Assembly: GCA_938028725.1 (NCBI GenBank)
Contig: CALIMH010000010.1
Coordinates: 1 to 64,000 of the forward strand
DNA from: an uncultured Anaerolineae bacterium
GTDB lineage: Bacteria; Chloroflexota; Anaerolineae; J036; Brachytrichaceae
Length of the DNA stretch: 64,000 nucleotides
Direction: 5' to 3'
In this document: in pieces, positions 6,695 to 15,375 of the stretch
How the letters are laid out: the number at the start of each line of letters is the position of its first letter
Numbering within the stretch: position 1 is the first letter of the stretch
Made by a program: the position numbers and the translations under genes
Notes under the pieces: generated by a model
The model's input: only the letters and a program-made list of their open reading frames with translations
Told to the model about the DNA's origin: nothing
Databases searched by the model: none

Positions 6695-8668
6695 TCACGG
6701 CAGCCTACGCAGCGCGGGTGCGCGTGTGGTGAGCATCACCCGCACGAGGCCTGGCGACTCAGTCACTACCGTGGAGACGCCCAAGATCGGGATGCTCACC
6801 CGCACGGGGTTGTTGCTTTGCAGGACAACGCGCACGCGCCCGTCGTTATCGGTGAAGCTTTGACCTAGCGGCAGTCCAGTCACGTCGTCGAACAGCCGTA
6901 CTGAGACGCGCTGCAGTCCCTCGCCGCTGGCAGGGTCGAAGTCGTTGTTGCCGTTGCGGTCAACAAACAAGAGCACATTGATTTCCAGCTCGCGTGGCGC
7001 AGCCGACCCAATCGGCTTGCCGGTGGTGGGCGGCGTGGTCGGCGCGCTGCGCACACTCAGATTTTGCGCTGGTCGCGGTGTGGGGAAGGGCGTCATAGTT
7101 GGCTCCGGCGGCAGTGGCGTCGGTGGGATGCTAGTTGGTGTGGGCGTGCTGAGCTCCGGCGTGGGTGTCAGCGTGGGAGGCAAACCGATGCTGCATTGCA
7201 GCGAGTAGGTGCGCTCGACCCCGCGTTCGGCGGTAGGCGGGGTGACCTCACCGACGAGAATGTAGGCGTGGCCAGTGTAACTGGAAAGCCACGAGAAGCG
7301 GCTGCGTAGGTTTCCGCGCGCGCGCTCATCGGGCGAAATATCATCGTTGCCGCCAATGCCGTTGCGGTTTTGGTCATACACGATGATGTTGGTGTCTGTG
7401 CCGGGAGATAAGTCGAGCGTCTCGCAGGTGTAGAAGATACCCTGTTTGACTGGCAAGCGGAAGAAGTCGTTGTCCACGGTGTCGCGGCTGGGTGGTTGGA
7501 ATGGCACGAAGTTGAGGTTGTCGTATTTCACACCTGGCGCGATCAGCGTGGCGTAGTCAAAGTCCCCGTTGTATTCAAACCTATCTGGCTGGCCAGGAAA
7601 CGGCGTGCTGGTCACCGTGGGAGTAGGCGTGCTCTCCAGCAGCTCAGCAACTTGCAAGCTGTAGGTGTGTTGAGGCAATCGAGGGCTGCCATCTTTGTTC
7701 CAAACTTTGATCCAGTAACGGCCCTCGTAGGGCGTCGTGAAGATGATCTGGGAGCTGCGATCGAGTGGCTGGTAGTCATCGTTGGAGGCGAGCAGGCCAA
7801 CGTTCACGGTATTTGTGTTGGGTGAAGCGTAGCTGAAAATGCTGTCGTTGAACAGGAACAGCTCGGTGTCCACGCCAATCTGCACGGCGGTAGTAACGCG
7901 GATGCGTCGTCCGGCTGGCGCGTAAAACCAGTACCAGTCCACGTCGCCGTTCTCGCGGATTGCGCCAGGCGGTGCCGAAGCTGGCGGGTAGAAATTCAGA
8001 TTGACGAGCTGCGCGCCGATGTTAATGAAGCTCTTCTGCGGGCTGCTGTTCCACGCATCGGCCGGTGTGTTGTTCGGCTCGCGATCATCTTGGCCACCTA
8101 CCGGCGTGGGGGTGGGAATCTGGATGAGCTGTGTGCTCCAGCTCAGCGTATAGCTAAAAGCCGGCTTAATAGTAGAGGTGTTCGTTACAAACACAAAGAC
8201 CTCAATGGTTGAGGGGCCGCTATTCGTGTAAACAGCGACCGATGTGAGGTTGTTTTCGCCGACGAAGCTCGGGCTTGGGGAGGAAGTGCTGGCGAATATT
8301 TGCACCTGTAGCAGAAGAGTAGCAGTGGCCGTGACTACCAGCTTGTGATCCGCAGGTATGCTGATAACGTACCAGTCTGGGTCGTTGCCGTCGTTAGCTG
8401 TGTTGCTCACCAGAAATGAGGCGTTGAACGGATTTGGTGAAGGCGCACATGCCGTGGTTGAGATGTTGTTGTTTCTTGCGGGAATGTCGCAAGAATCAAC
8501 AGCTAGCTGTGCCCTGACTCGCTTTGCCTGGCGCGCCTCCGCGGGCCAAGCGCCATAGAGCAACCCCACTAGCAGCGCGCAAAACACCACACTCCCCAGC
8601 CCGCATGCTAGCCACACCCCTCGCGCGCGGCGAAACAGTAGATGCATGCTCGGAATTTTACTGATCAC
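6695..8668 (-). CDS. Secreted/anchored protein with PPC domains and a SdrD-like B domain
   Basis: 657 aa from GTG 8668, or 650 from ATG 8647; both precede a basic stretch and one hydrophobic helix (about residues 18-42), so the protein is exported. Two pre-peptidase C-terminal (PPC) type beta-sandwich domains begin near DDREPNNTPADAW and DRFEYNGDFDYA, separated by Thr/Pro linkers. A long Pro/Thr-rich linker follows. A SdrD B-type domain (LLFVDRNGNNDFDPASGEGL, with Ca-binding-like DxNxNxxxD) closes the protein. No peptidase domain is attached, so it is probably a cell-surface adhesive or scaffold protein. Linkers of this type are common in Chloroflexota. Confidence 0.8.
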   Translation of the reverse strand: MISKIPSMHLLFRRARGVWLACGLGSVVFCALLVGLLYGAWPAEARQAKRVRAQLAVDSCDIPARNNNISTTACAPSPNPFNASFLVSNTANDGNDPDWYVISIPADHKLVVTATATLLLQVQIFASTSSPSPSFVGENNLTSVAVYTNSGPSTIEVFVFVTNTSTIKPAFSYTLSWSTQLIQIPTPTPVGGQDDREPNNTPADAWNSSPQKSFINIGAQLVNLNFYPPASAPPGAIRENGDVDWYWFYAPAGRRIRVTTAVQIGVDTELFLFNDSIFSYASPNTNTVNVGLLASNDDYQPLDRSSQIIFTTPYEGRYWIKVWNKDGSPRLPQHTYSLQVAELLESTPTPTVTSTPFPGQPDRFEYNGDFDYATLIAPGVKYDNLNFVPFQPPSRDTVDNDFFRLPVKQGIFYTCETLDLSPGTDTNIIVYDQNRNGIGGNDDISPDERARGNLRSRFSWLSSYTGHAYILVGEVTPPTAERGVERTYSLQCSIGLPPTLTPTPELSTPTPTSIPPTPLPPEPTMTPFPTPRPAQNLSVRSAPTTPPTTGKPIGSAAPRELEINVLLFVDRNGNNDFDPASGEGLQRVSVRLFDDVTGLPLGQSFTDNDGRVRVVLQSNNPVRVSIPILGVSTVVTESPGLVRVMLTTRAPALRRLP

Positions 8669-8731
8669 GTAGGTGGAACACCAGATACCTGCTCGACGTT
8701 TGCTTTACAGTTGGCCAATAGTGCGTGTTTC

Positions 8732-9526
8732 TCAAGCTTGTGGGAGCCCCAACCGCTGCGCTATCACCTCGTAACTGCCTTCGAATGGGCAAGCAGCAGC
8801 AGCCGAGCATCGCACGCAGTGCATGCCGCGCGAGTAGCGCTCCACGTTAGCACGGTTGAAGTAATACGGCTTGTGCGAGAAGGTGCCGGCTACCCATTGC
8901 CACGACAGCCGATTCGATGCCGGGTCGCCATCCAGCAGATGCTGCTCGAACAGCCGAGCGCCCACCTGCCAGTCCACCCTACGCCAGTGCAGCAGATACG
9001 CAGCAAACCACATGCGCCAATGGTTATGCACGTAGCCGAGAGTGAACAGCTCGTGCAAACCATCGTCTATACACGCCAAGCCAGTCTGGGCCTGGGCCAC
9101 ATCATCTGGCAGCGTTGCAGACCAGCGCACGGGGCGCGTGTACTTGGGCAGCTCGATGTTGCGCCCAATGGCAGTGCCCTTTGCGGCATACACGCTGCGC
9201 CAGAAAGCCCGCCAAGCTAGCTCATTCACGAACTTCTCGACCACAGAGCGCGGGTGTTGGCGCACCACCACATCACGCACTTCTGCCAGCGTCAGCGCGC
9301 CGTGGCGGATGTAGGGTGAAAGCTGCGAGACTGTGCTGCCCTGGGTGTAGTTGCGGCCATCCGCGTATCGGCGCACGTCAAACGTAGCCAGACGACGCAG
9401 CCCTTCGCTGCGCCCACCGCGCCAAGAGCTGGGGGTTGGCTCGCCGCTGTACAGGCCTTCTAATTGCTGTGCCAGTGAGCGCGCACGCTCCTCCCGTGTC
9501 TGACCGGTGACCCGAATCTCAATCAC
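8732..9526 (-). CDS. Stand-alone FAD-binding domain of the photolyase/cryptochrome family
   Basis: 264 aa from GTG 9526, about half the length of a photolyase. It matches only the C-terminal helical FAD domain: residues ~58-75 correspond to the SxLSPYIRHGALT segment and residues ~165-215 to the HNHWRMWFAAYLLHW and DPASNRLSWQWVAGT blocks that cradle FAD. The N-terminal antenna (Rossmann) domain is absent and there is no room for it before the start. Four cysteines (152, 237, 240, 246) are placed much like the iron-sulfur ligands of FeS-type bacterial photolyases. It may be a light-dependent repair enzyme, sensor or redox flavoprotein; the function of these short forms is not settled to my knowledge. 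No Shine-Dalgarno is evident. Confidence 0.8.
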   Translation of the reverse strand: MIEIRVTGQTREERARSLAQQLEGLYSGEPTPSSWRGGRSEGLRRLATFDVRRYADGRNYTQGSTVSQLSPYIRHGALTLAEVRDVVVRQHPRSVVEKFVNELAWRAFWRSVYAAKGTAIGRNIELPKYTRPVRWSATLPDDVAQAQTGLACIDDGLHELFTLGYVHNHWRMWFAAYLLHWRRVDWQVGARLFEQHLLDGDPASNRLSWQWVAGTFSHKPYYFNRANVERYSRGMHCVRCSAAAACPFEGSYEVIAQRLGLPQA

Positions 9527-9540
9527 AGGGACGTATTATC

Positions 9541-10379
9541 TTCTCTCGCTAGAGCCATGCTCGGAACAGCTTCAGCGAATGCTGTGCGGTGTGCTAAGTG
9601 GGTGGTGTGACCTGCGCTGGAGATTGTGGGTGCGCTGTGCGCATGGCATAAGCGCCCCGGCCTCATCCAGCAAGCTGATCTGGCTCAACGCGCGCGCCGG
9701 CGAGTGGGTGGAGGTGAGCAACACGCTATGGATGTGCTGAATGCGGCGCTAGGGGCGGCCCGCTTCACCAATGGCGCCGTGACGCCCACAGTTCCCTAAG
9801 AGCCTGTTGTAAAACTTCGGCGGAGGAGTTGAAAAGGACGGCGTTGTGGCGGCTGCGCTCATTTGATTGGCGCTCGACTACGAGAAGCTGCGGACGATTG
9901 GGACGCGGCACGCTGAGCCATGGAGGCCGGTAGGGCGACCTACACCTACTGGAGGATGCGCAGGGTGGTTGTGCGACTAGGGCTGAGGAAGAATGCACTG
10001 CGACCGATAGCTACGTAGGCGTCTTGCCCCTGCGTGAGGAGAGCGAGAAGAAGCAAGTGGCGATCGCGTGCGAGCTGAAGCGATTGGCGGCCAATGTGGC
10101 AGGCATTCTCCTGCAGGTGCTTCAAGGCTCGTGCAACAGAGCGAAGCGATCTTTCGGCTAGGCAGTCAGGTCAGGAATCTCTAGGCTGGACTCGGCAACA
10201 CGGAGTGTAAATGCCTCCAGTTCCTTGTTGGTGGTGGTCCAGCGATGAGAGTTTGCGTGCCCCGTGGCTGCTGCCGGTCTCATCAGGCCCAACTAGTCTA
10301 TTGCATCTTTCGGGAGAGAGGTGACGATGCTGTTGCCCGTTGGAAGATGTCCCGCGCCACTTGGCATGGGTTGTGCTTA
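9541..10379. other. Low-coding stretch without a recognisable gene
   Basis: About 840 bp in which every frame on both strands is broken by stops at intervals of less than 80 codons and no motif is recognisable. The longest open pieces (for example 9765-9998 minus, 77 codons) show no conserved block. It adjoins the decayed ClC channel gene, so it probably holds degraded coding DNA. I see no clean terminal inverted repeats, tRNA or transposase motif. Confidence 0.5.
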
Positions 10380-10937
10380 CATCTTGCGTGAAGACCGAGG
10401 AGGTGACAGCAGCGACCAGAATCAGCCCCACCCCCGTGCCGCCTGCCTCTCCGAGCAGGATTTCCAGCGCGAAGAAGAACCCGGCGATGGTCGCGTTGAA
10501 GGCGGCGGCAATCGCCGAAGCCGCCCCACCTGCCACCAGCGTGCGGATGCGTTCCTCTGAAAGGCGCAAAGTTTGTCCGAACATCGAGCCGAGACTGGTG
10601 CCGATTTGCACCGAGGGGTCTGCTGGTCCGACCGAAGCACCCATGCCGATGGAGAGAATCGCCGCCAGCGTTTTGATGGGCAATTTGCGTTAGGGCAGGC
10701 GTCCGCCAAAGAGCAACCAGCGCCCTGCCAGCCCGCCGACCAGCAGCCCGTCCGGGATTGGGGCGAAGAGCGCCGCCCAGCCGGGCAGCATGCCGAAGGT
10801 CAGGTTGTGAAGCGCTTCGATGAGCCGCTTGAAGAGCCAAATCCCCACGCGCTCGTCAGCCCAACCAGCGCTGCTAGCGCGCCCATCTGCAGCGGTTGGG
10901 AAGAAAGATGCCTGAGCCGGTAAAGGAAGCGCGTCAT
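10380..10937 (-). pseudogene. Decayed ClC-type chloride channel/transporter
   Basis: Fragments of one ClC protein lie in two frames. An N-terminal piece (MTRFLYRLRHL...) runs from ATG 10937. After a frameshift near 10850 the sequence continues as a helix (LFKRLIEALHNLTFGMLPGW) and GGLAGRW. An in-frame TAA at 10690-10692 replaces a residue just before PIKTLAAILSIGMGAS. The selectivity region reads GASVGPADPSVQIG, where the gating glutamate expected in GxEG/GPED-type sequences is alanine. Homology stops after VTSSVFTQ near 10386, so the C-terminal half is missing, and a stretch before the TAA also seems deleted. At least four lesions make it non-functional. Confidence 0.8.
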
Positions 10938-11071
10938 GGTTGCCTTGGCCAGAGTGAGGCAAGAATGAATTGCCAGGATGAGTCTACTGCACTCATCGCG
11001 CATGCCTCCATCGAATCTCCACACCCCGCTGCTAAGCTGATTGTGAAAAGCAGAGCAAGCGGAGGTTGCTG

Positions 11072-11542
11072 ATGCGCATTGCGACGCGATACAAGCTGTG
11101 GATAGACGTGACGATCTTCGTCGCCTTCCTCGTGCTGATGCAGCCGGCGCTGACCGGCATCCCCATCCACGAGTGGTTGGCTACCGCTGCCATTGCAGGC
11201 TTTGTCGCGCATGTGTTCGGCCAGTGGGACTGGATCATCGCCGTGGGACGGCGCTTCCTGGCGCGCTGGGAACGCTCACGGATGAACTTCGTCCTCGATG
11301 TCGGACTGCTGCTGGCCATGACGACGGTGTTCGTGAGCGGCTATGCCATCTCGCGCAGCGTGCTACCGGTGCTTGGCTGGCCGGTGATGCGCGACTTCGT
11401 GTGGCGTCGCGTGCACGCGCTTTCGGCGGATGCGACGCTGGTCATCGTCGCCGTGCATGTGGCCCTGCACTGGCGCTGGATCGCGGATGCGCTGCGGCGC
11501 TACGTCTTCCGCGCCCGCCATGGCACGCAGCGGGTTGCATGA
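11072..11542 (+). CDS. DUF4405-type integral membrane protein
   Basis: 156 aa, small membrane protein with four predicted helices (about residues 8-28, 35-55, 75-97 and 125-145). Histidines in or near the helices (HEWLATAAIAGFVAHVF, RRVHALSADATLVIVAVHVALHW) resemble cytochrome b-like haem-ligand spacing typical of DUF4405. ATG 11072 is preferred over the upstream TTG because GGAGG lies 6 nt before it. The next gene starts 15 nt downstream behind its own GGGAGG, so the two probably form a small operon. A role in membrane electron transfer is inferred from the paired histidines only. Confidence 0.75.
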   Translation: MRIATRYKLWIDVTIFVAFLVLMQPALTGIPIHEWLATAAIAGFVAHVFGQWDWIIAVGRRFLARWERSRMNFVLDVGLLLAMTTVFVSGYAISRSVLPVLGWPVMRDFVWRRVHALSADATLVIVAVHVALHWRWIADALRRYVFRARHGTQRVA

Positions 11543-11557
11543 CAGGGAGGTGTTGCC

Positions 11558-11935
11558 ATGACAACGCTACGTCGGTTGTTGGTTGTCCTGGTTGTGATCG
11601 GCCTAGTGGCCGGCGCTGTGTATGCCACTGAGCAAGCGCTGCGGCCCCAGCTCCTGCTCCTGCTCGGCAACGGCGAGCGGCGCGGGGAGGCCGCCAAAGC
11701 GCGCGGCGAACATGATGAGCATGGAGAAGAGCAGCACGCCAGACCCCGCCGCGGCGCCGGCGAGAGAAGGGGAAGGCAACGTGTGGAAGGCCCTAGTCCC
11801 CTCGATGAGCACTTCGAGCCGCTGGAAGGGCTGGCCGGCCTGGGCGGCGATGTGTTGCTGGTGGGCGCGGTCGGCGTCGCCGTGATCAGCGTTGACTACG
11901 CTGCTGCACGCCTGCACAAGCGCCGGCCTAGATAG
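11558..11935 (+). CDS. Small membrane protein of unknown function
   Basis: 125 aa. Not recognised. ATG 11558 has a good Shine-Dalgarno (GGGAGG, 7 nt upstream) and follows the DUF4405 gene closely. One N-terminal hydrophobic helix (residues ~7-25) is followed by a long highly charged Glu/Arg/His-rich middle (residues ~38-80) and a second hydrophobic segment near residues 92-113. The charged middle is low-complexity and could reflect an internal frameshift, because a different frame there is also open. A companion subunit of the DUF4405 protein is possible. Confidence 0.42.
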   Translation: MTTLRRLLVVLVVIGLVAGAVYATEQALRPQLLLLLGNGERRGEAAKARGEHDEHGEEQHARPRRGAGERRGRQRVEGPSPLDEHFEPLEGLAGLGGDVLLVGAVGVAVISVDYAAARLHKRRPR

Positions 11936-12074
11936 CGGCCATGTCGGCTCGCGGGTGCATAGAGGACGACAATGCATCTTCGCTAGTGTCCTCCGTGCTG
12001 CCCAGGCGTAGAACAAGGTTGCCGGCTGACGTCCTTGTTCCCACGCGCACGCCCAGGGCTTTATCAACGCGCTT

Positions 12075-12133
12075 GAAAACACGTTTGCGGAAGCCTACGC
12101 CTGCGACGTGTAGCAGCGAGGTTTCCGCAAACG
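12075..12133 (-). terminator. Terminator at the end of the dcw cluster
   Basis: Perfect 11-bp arms (CGTTTGCGGAA at 12123-12133 in transcript sense, TTCCGCAAACG at 12082-12092) enclose about 30 nt that can partly pair internally. The stem is followed on the minus strand by TGTTTTC. It starts 17 bp after the ftsZ stop, the expected place for operon termination. The loop is long for a classical terminator. Confidence 0.6.
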
Positions 12134-12149
12134 AGCGCCACTTGCCCTT

Positions 12150-13265
12150 TCAGCGACGGCGTAAGAACGAGGGCAGGTCGAGATTGTCCGGGTCAGACTG
12201 CGCTTGACGACTTAGCAACTCGAGATCTGGGTTTTTGCTCATCTCAGCGGAGCGCCCACTGATTGGTGCAGCTGGCCGAATGCGACGCGGCAAACCATGC
12301 TCAAAGCCAGTGGCGATGACAGTGATGCGCACGCTGTCTTTCATGTTTTCGTTGATGACAGCGCCGAAGATGACGTTGCAATCAGGATGCGCAGAGGCCT
12401 TGATCAACGACGCAGCTTCGTTAACTTCGTGCAGGCTGAAGTCTGGGCCGCCGGTGATGTTGAACAGCACGCCGCGCGCGCCATCAATGGTCACATCCAA
12501 TAGGTTGGAGGTGATAGCCTGCTCGGCCGCGGCACGGGCCCGGCCTTCTCCGCTAGCTGTGCCAACGGCCATCAACGCCGCACCTCCCTCAGCCATGATT
12601 GAGCGGACGTCGGCAAAGTCGAGGTTGATCAGGCCTGGCTGGGTGATCACCTCGCTAATGCCCTGAATTCCTTGGCGGAGCACTTCGTCGGCGACGTGCA
12701 AGGCTTGCATCAAGCCAGCGCGCTTATCCACGATGGATAGCAGCCGATCGTTGGGGATCACAATCAACGTGTCCACATGTTGCTTTAGCTTTTCAATACC
12801 GGCTTCAGCGTTGCGAGCGCGCGGCGTGCCCTCGAAAGAGAAGGGGCGCGTGACGATGCCGATGGTGAGCGCGCCGACCTCCTTTGCGATGCGTGCGATC
12901 ACCGGCGCCGCGCCGGTGCCTGTGCCGCCACCCATACCGCAGGTGACAAACACCATGTCGGCGCCTTTGAGCACCGCACACAACTCATCTTCTGACTCCT
13001 CAGCAGCGCGCTCCCCGATGCTGGGGTCTCCGCCGGCACCTAATCCGCGCGTGATCTTATCCCCGATTCGCACTCGGACAGGGGCTTTGCTCAGCATCAA
13101 CGCTTGCTGATCGGTGTTCACAGCGATGAATTCGACGCCGGTGATGCCCTCAGCAATCATGTGGTTCACTGCGTTTTGACCACCACCACCAACGCCCACC
13201 ACTTTGATTTGAGCTGGGGATTCAACATGTGGATTGTTTGTTTCAGGATGTTTGAGCGTGCTCAT
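12150..13265 (-). CDS. ftsZ: Cell division GTPase FtsZ
   Basis: Tubulin homologue that forms the cytokinetic Z ring; 371 aa. The GTP-binding signature GGGTGTG is at residues 112-118, the N-terminal [14 protein letters not shown] loop at 23-36, and the synergy-loop segment [11 protein letters not shown] further on. The C-terminal conserved tail DLPSFLRRR, which binds FtsA and other anchors, follows a short linker. ATG 13265 is preceded by AAGGAG about 12 nt upstream. It is the last gene of the dcw cluster, 89 bp after ftsA, with a possible promoter of its own overlapping the ftsA end and a terminator downstream. Confidence 0.98.
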   Translation of the reverse strand: MSTLKHPETNNPHVESPAQIKVVGVGGGGQNAVNHMIAEGITGVEFIAVNTDQQALMLSKAPVRVRIGDKITRGLGAGGDPSIGERAAEESEDELCAVLKGADMVFVTCGMGGGTGTGAAPVIARIAKEVGALTIGIVTRPFSFEGTPRARNAEAGIEKLKQHVDTLIVIPNDRLLSIVDKRAGLMQALHVADEVLRQGIQGISEVITQPGLINLDFADVRSIMAEGGAALMAVGTASGEGRARAAAEQAITSNLLDVTIDGARGVLFNITGGPDFSLHEVNEAASLIKASAHPDCNVIFGAVINENMKDSVRITVIATGFEHGLPRRIRPAAPISGRSAEMSKNPDLELLSRQAQSDPDNLDLPSFLRRR

Positions 13266-13347
13266 GATTCTGCGGCTCCTTCTTCAGCGTCACTTGCTGA
13301 ATACTGAACGTGACTCCTTAAGCGAATCCTAGATAAACTCTAAAAGC

Positions 13348-13378
13348 ATTATACTCAACCTGGCAGAAGGCGCTTCAA
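13348..13378 (-). promoter_or_regulatory. Possible ftsZ-proximal promoter
   Basis: Perfect TATAAT on the minus strand at 13348-13353, overlapping the ftsA stop region, with TTGAAG at 13373-13378 spaced 19 nt. It would give an ftsZ transcript with a leader of about 75 nt. Extra ftsZ promoters inside or after ftsA are known in other bacteria; here the -35 is imperfect and the spacer long. Confidence 0.45.
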
Positions 13379-14584
13379 CCAGTTCCACGATGTGCTGCGA
13401 GACCGGCTCAGCGCTGGCTGAGGACTCTGCCTAGCGAGGCTCTGCATGCCCCAGCGCAACATGCCGACGATCGTTGCACCGGAAGGGAGGTGCAGCGCAT
13501 CGGTCATCCCACGCAGACCGTTTGGGGCTGCAACACGCACAGGGCGCTGGGTCACGCTGCGCGCCACTTTGTCTAGCCCGCGAAGCTGCGACCCTCCGCC
13601 AGTCAGGACAAGGCCGGCCGGCAGCAGTCCACTGTAGCCACTGCGCGCGATCTGTTGCTCGATCAGGTCAAACAGCTCTTCAGCACGCGCTTGGACAATC
13701 TCGGATGCTTCGCGAGAGAGCACACGGACGCGCCCTTCTGAGCCAAAGCCGATCAGCTCACACATTTGGTCTATTGGCACCTCCTTAGCGTAAGCGCTCA
13801 CCAAGTTTTCCTTCAGATGGTTTGCGGTGTCCAGAGGCAGGCGCAGCAATTGGGCTAAGTCGCTCGTGAAGTGTCCGCCGCCGACCTCGATGCTTTTCAC
13901 AAACCACACTGCGTCCTCCACGATCAGCGCAATGCTGGTTAGCCCACCGCCGATATCTACTAGCGCGACGCCCACCTGGCGTTCATCGGGCGTGAGCACG
14001 GCTTCAGCAGAGGCCAGGCTCGCCACTACCAGCTCGCTCACTTCCACACCTGCGCTGCGGGCGCACTTGATCAAGTTTTGGATTGCTGTCGAAGACCCCG
14101 TCACCACCTGCACATCCACTTCAAGGCGGAAGCCCAGCATGCCGAGCGGGTCACGCACGCCGTGCTGGTCGTCCACACGGAAGCGGCAGGGCAACACGTG
14201 CAGCACTTCACGGTTGCTAGGCAGGTTGATCGCTTGTGATGCTTCCAAGCTGCGACGGATGTCTTCCTTGGTCACACCTTGTTCGCCGCGACTAATCGCT
14301 GCAACGCCGTGGCTGCTCTGCGAGGCGATATGGTCGCCGTCAATCGAAAACATGGCTTGGGTCACCTTGACGCCTGCAGCTGCCTGTGCTCCCATCACTG
14401 CTTCGCGGATGGAATAGCTAAGCTCCTTGGCGTCGGCGACTGCTCCCCGCCGCATGCCGCGTGCTGGGCTGATCCCCACGCCGAGCACGACCAACTCGCC
14501 TTCTGCAGACGGCTCAGCGATGGCAGCTATCACTTTGGTGCTGCCTACATCTATTGCTGTCAAGAGCTTCTCGTTGGGTGGCAT
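13355..14584 (-). CDS. ftsA: Cell division protein FtsA
   Basis: Actin-like ATPase that tethers FtsZ to the membrane; 409 aa. The actin-fold phosphate loops are visible: the N-terminal AIDVGSTKV, VDIGGGLTSIAL in the middle and VLTGGGSQLRGL near the C-terminus. The last residues (SWNWLKRLLPG) fit the amphipathic membrane-targeting helix of FtsA. It starts 8 nt after ftsQ, a standard dcw arrangement. Confidence 0.97.
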   Translation of the reverse strand: MPPNEKLLTAIDVGSTKVIAAIAEPSAEGELVVLGVGISPARGMRRGAVADAKELSYSIREAVMGAQAAAGVKVTQAMFSIDGDHIASQSSHGVAAISRGEQGVTKEDIRRSLEASQAINLPSNREVLHVLPCRFRVDDQHGVRDPLGMLGFRLEVDVQVVTGSSTAIQNLIKCARSAGVEVSELVVASLASAEAVLTPDERQVGVALVDIGGGLTSIALIVEDAVWFVKSIEVGGGHFTSDLAQLLRLPLDTANHLKENLVSAYAKEVPIDQMCELIGFGSEGRVRVLSREASEIVQARAEELFDLIEQQIARSGYSGLLPAGLVLTGGGSQLRGLDKVARSVTQRPVRVAAPNGLRGMTDALHLPSGATIVGMLRWGMQSLARQSPQPALSRSRSTSWNWLKRLLPG

Positions 14585-14592
14585 GGGTGAGC

Positions 14593-15375
14593 TTAACGAA
14601 CGTAAAATGGCTGATTGAGATGGCGCACGTCAATGATGCTGGCGCGCGTACCGCGCAGCTCTAGGGCCAGTTGCAACTCACGCGCTTGTTTCAGCTTCTC
14701 GCGCATGATGCCCTCGCGAGAGGCGTCTCCCAAGCGCACCAATTGGCGGTCATCCATGAGCCATAGCAAGCCGAAGCGCTCCGAGTATTCGTAGTAGCGC
14801 ACTTCGGGCTGGGCCTCGACCAGCTCCCGCACGGCGCGCACCAGTGCCTCCGGCAAGCGCCCTTGCTGAAGCGGCAATTTCCCTTCCACAACACGGATGC
14901 GCACCGGAGCGGAGAGGTCGCCGGCAGCGCTATGCAAACCGCCCTTTGGGTCGCTCCACCACGTCCTGCCGCCCTGTTCCCACACAGCAGCGACAGTAGC
15001 CATCTGCACATCAATCACACAACTGGCCTTCCATTCCCAGCGACAGGTGATGCGTGCTCCAGCAATGCCTGGCAGCGAGCGAACGCGCTGTGCAGCAGCG
15101 TCTAGGTCAGCGTGGTGGAAGTGGGCGCCCAACAGTGCGCTGGCGCTCAGGATGGCTTCCAGCGGCGTAGCCGTGTTGCCACGCACCTGCACATCTTGGA
15201 TGCGCCATGTCTGGCCCTGCTCGAACCACACGATCCCGGCGAGTCCTCCACCCACTGCGATCAGCATGGCGGCAGTGAAGTTGCGCTTGCCCCGACGAGG
15301 CTGAGCCGGCGCTGCGCTGGACTGAAAGCGCGCTGCGCGTTGTTGAGCATGCTTCGGTGTGTAGCGGTTGTGCAT
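14593..15375 (-). CDS. ftsQ: Cell division protein FtsQ
   Basis: Bitopic division protein, 260 aa from ATG 15375, which links the septal synthase to the FtsL/B complex. A basic cytoplasmic tail (HNRYTPKHAQQ) is followed by a transmembrane helix at about residues 33-52 and then a POTRA domain beginning with WRIQDVQVRGN. The frame is open upstream inside ddl, but ATG 15375 overlaps the ddl stop by one base (TAATG) and gives the normal domain layout. Confidence 0.9.
   Translation of the reverse strand: MHNRYTPKHAQQRAARFQSSAAPAQPRRGKRNFTAAMLIAVGGGLAGIVWFEQGQTWRIQDVQVRGNTATPLEAILSASALLGAHFHHADLDAAAQRVRSLPGIAGARITCRWEWKASCVIDVQMATVAAVWEQGGRTWWSDPKGGLHSAAGDLSAPVRIRVVEGKLPLQQGRLPEALVRAVRELVEAQPEVRYYEYSERFGLLWLMDDRQLVRLGDASREGIMREKLKQARELQLALELRGTRASIIDVRHLNQPFYVR

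Noticed and set aside
9765-9998. 77-codon minus-strand frame in the low-coding island
   Set aside because: No recognisable motif, Ser/Arg-rich and bounded by stops; treated as part of the decayed stretch.
11603-12082. 159-codon minus-strand frame across the small membrane-protein gene and the gap before ftsZ
   Set aside because: No start context and no domain; the plus-strand gene at 11558 has a good Shine-Dalgarno. Some doubt remains because both are low-complexity.
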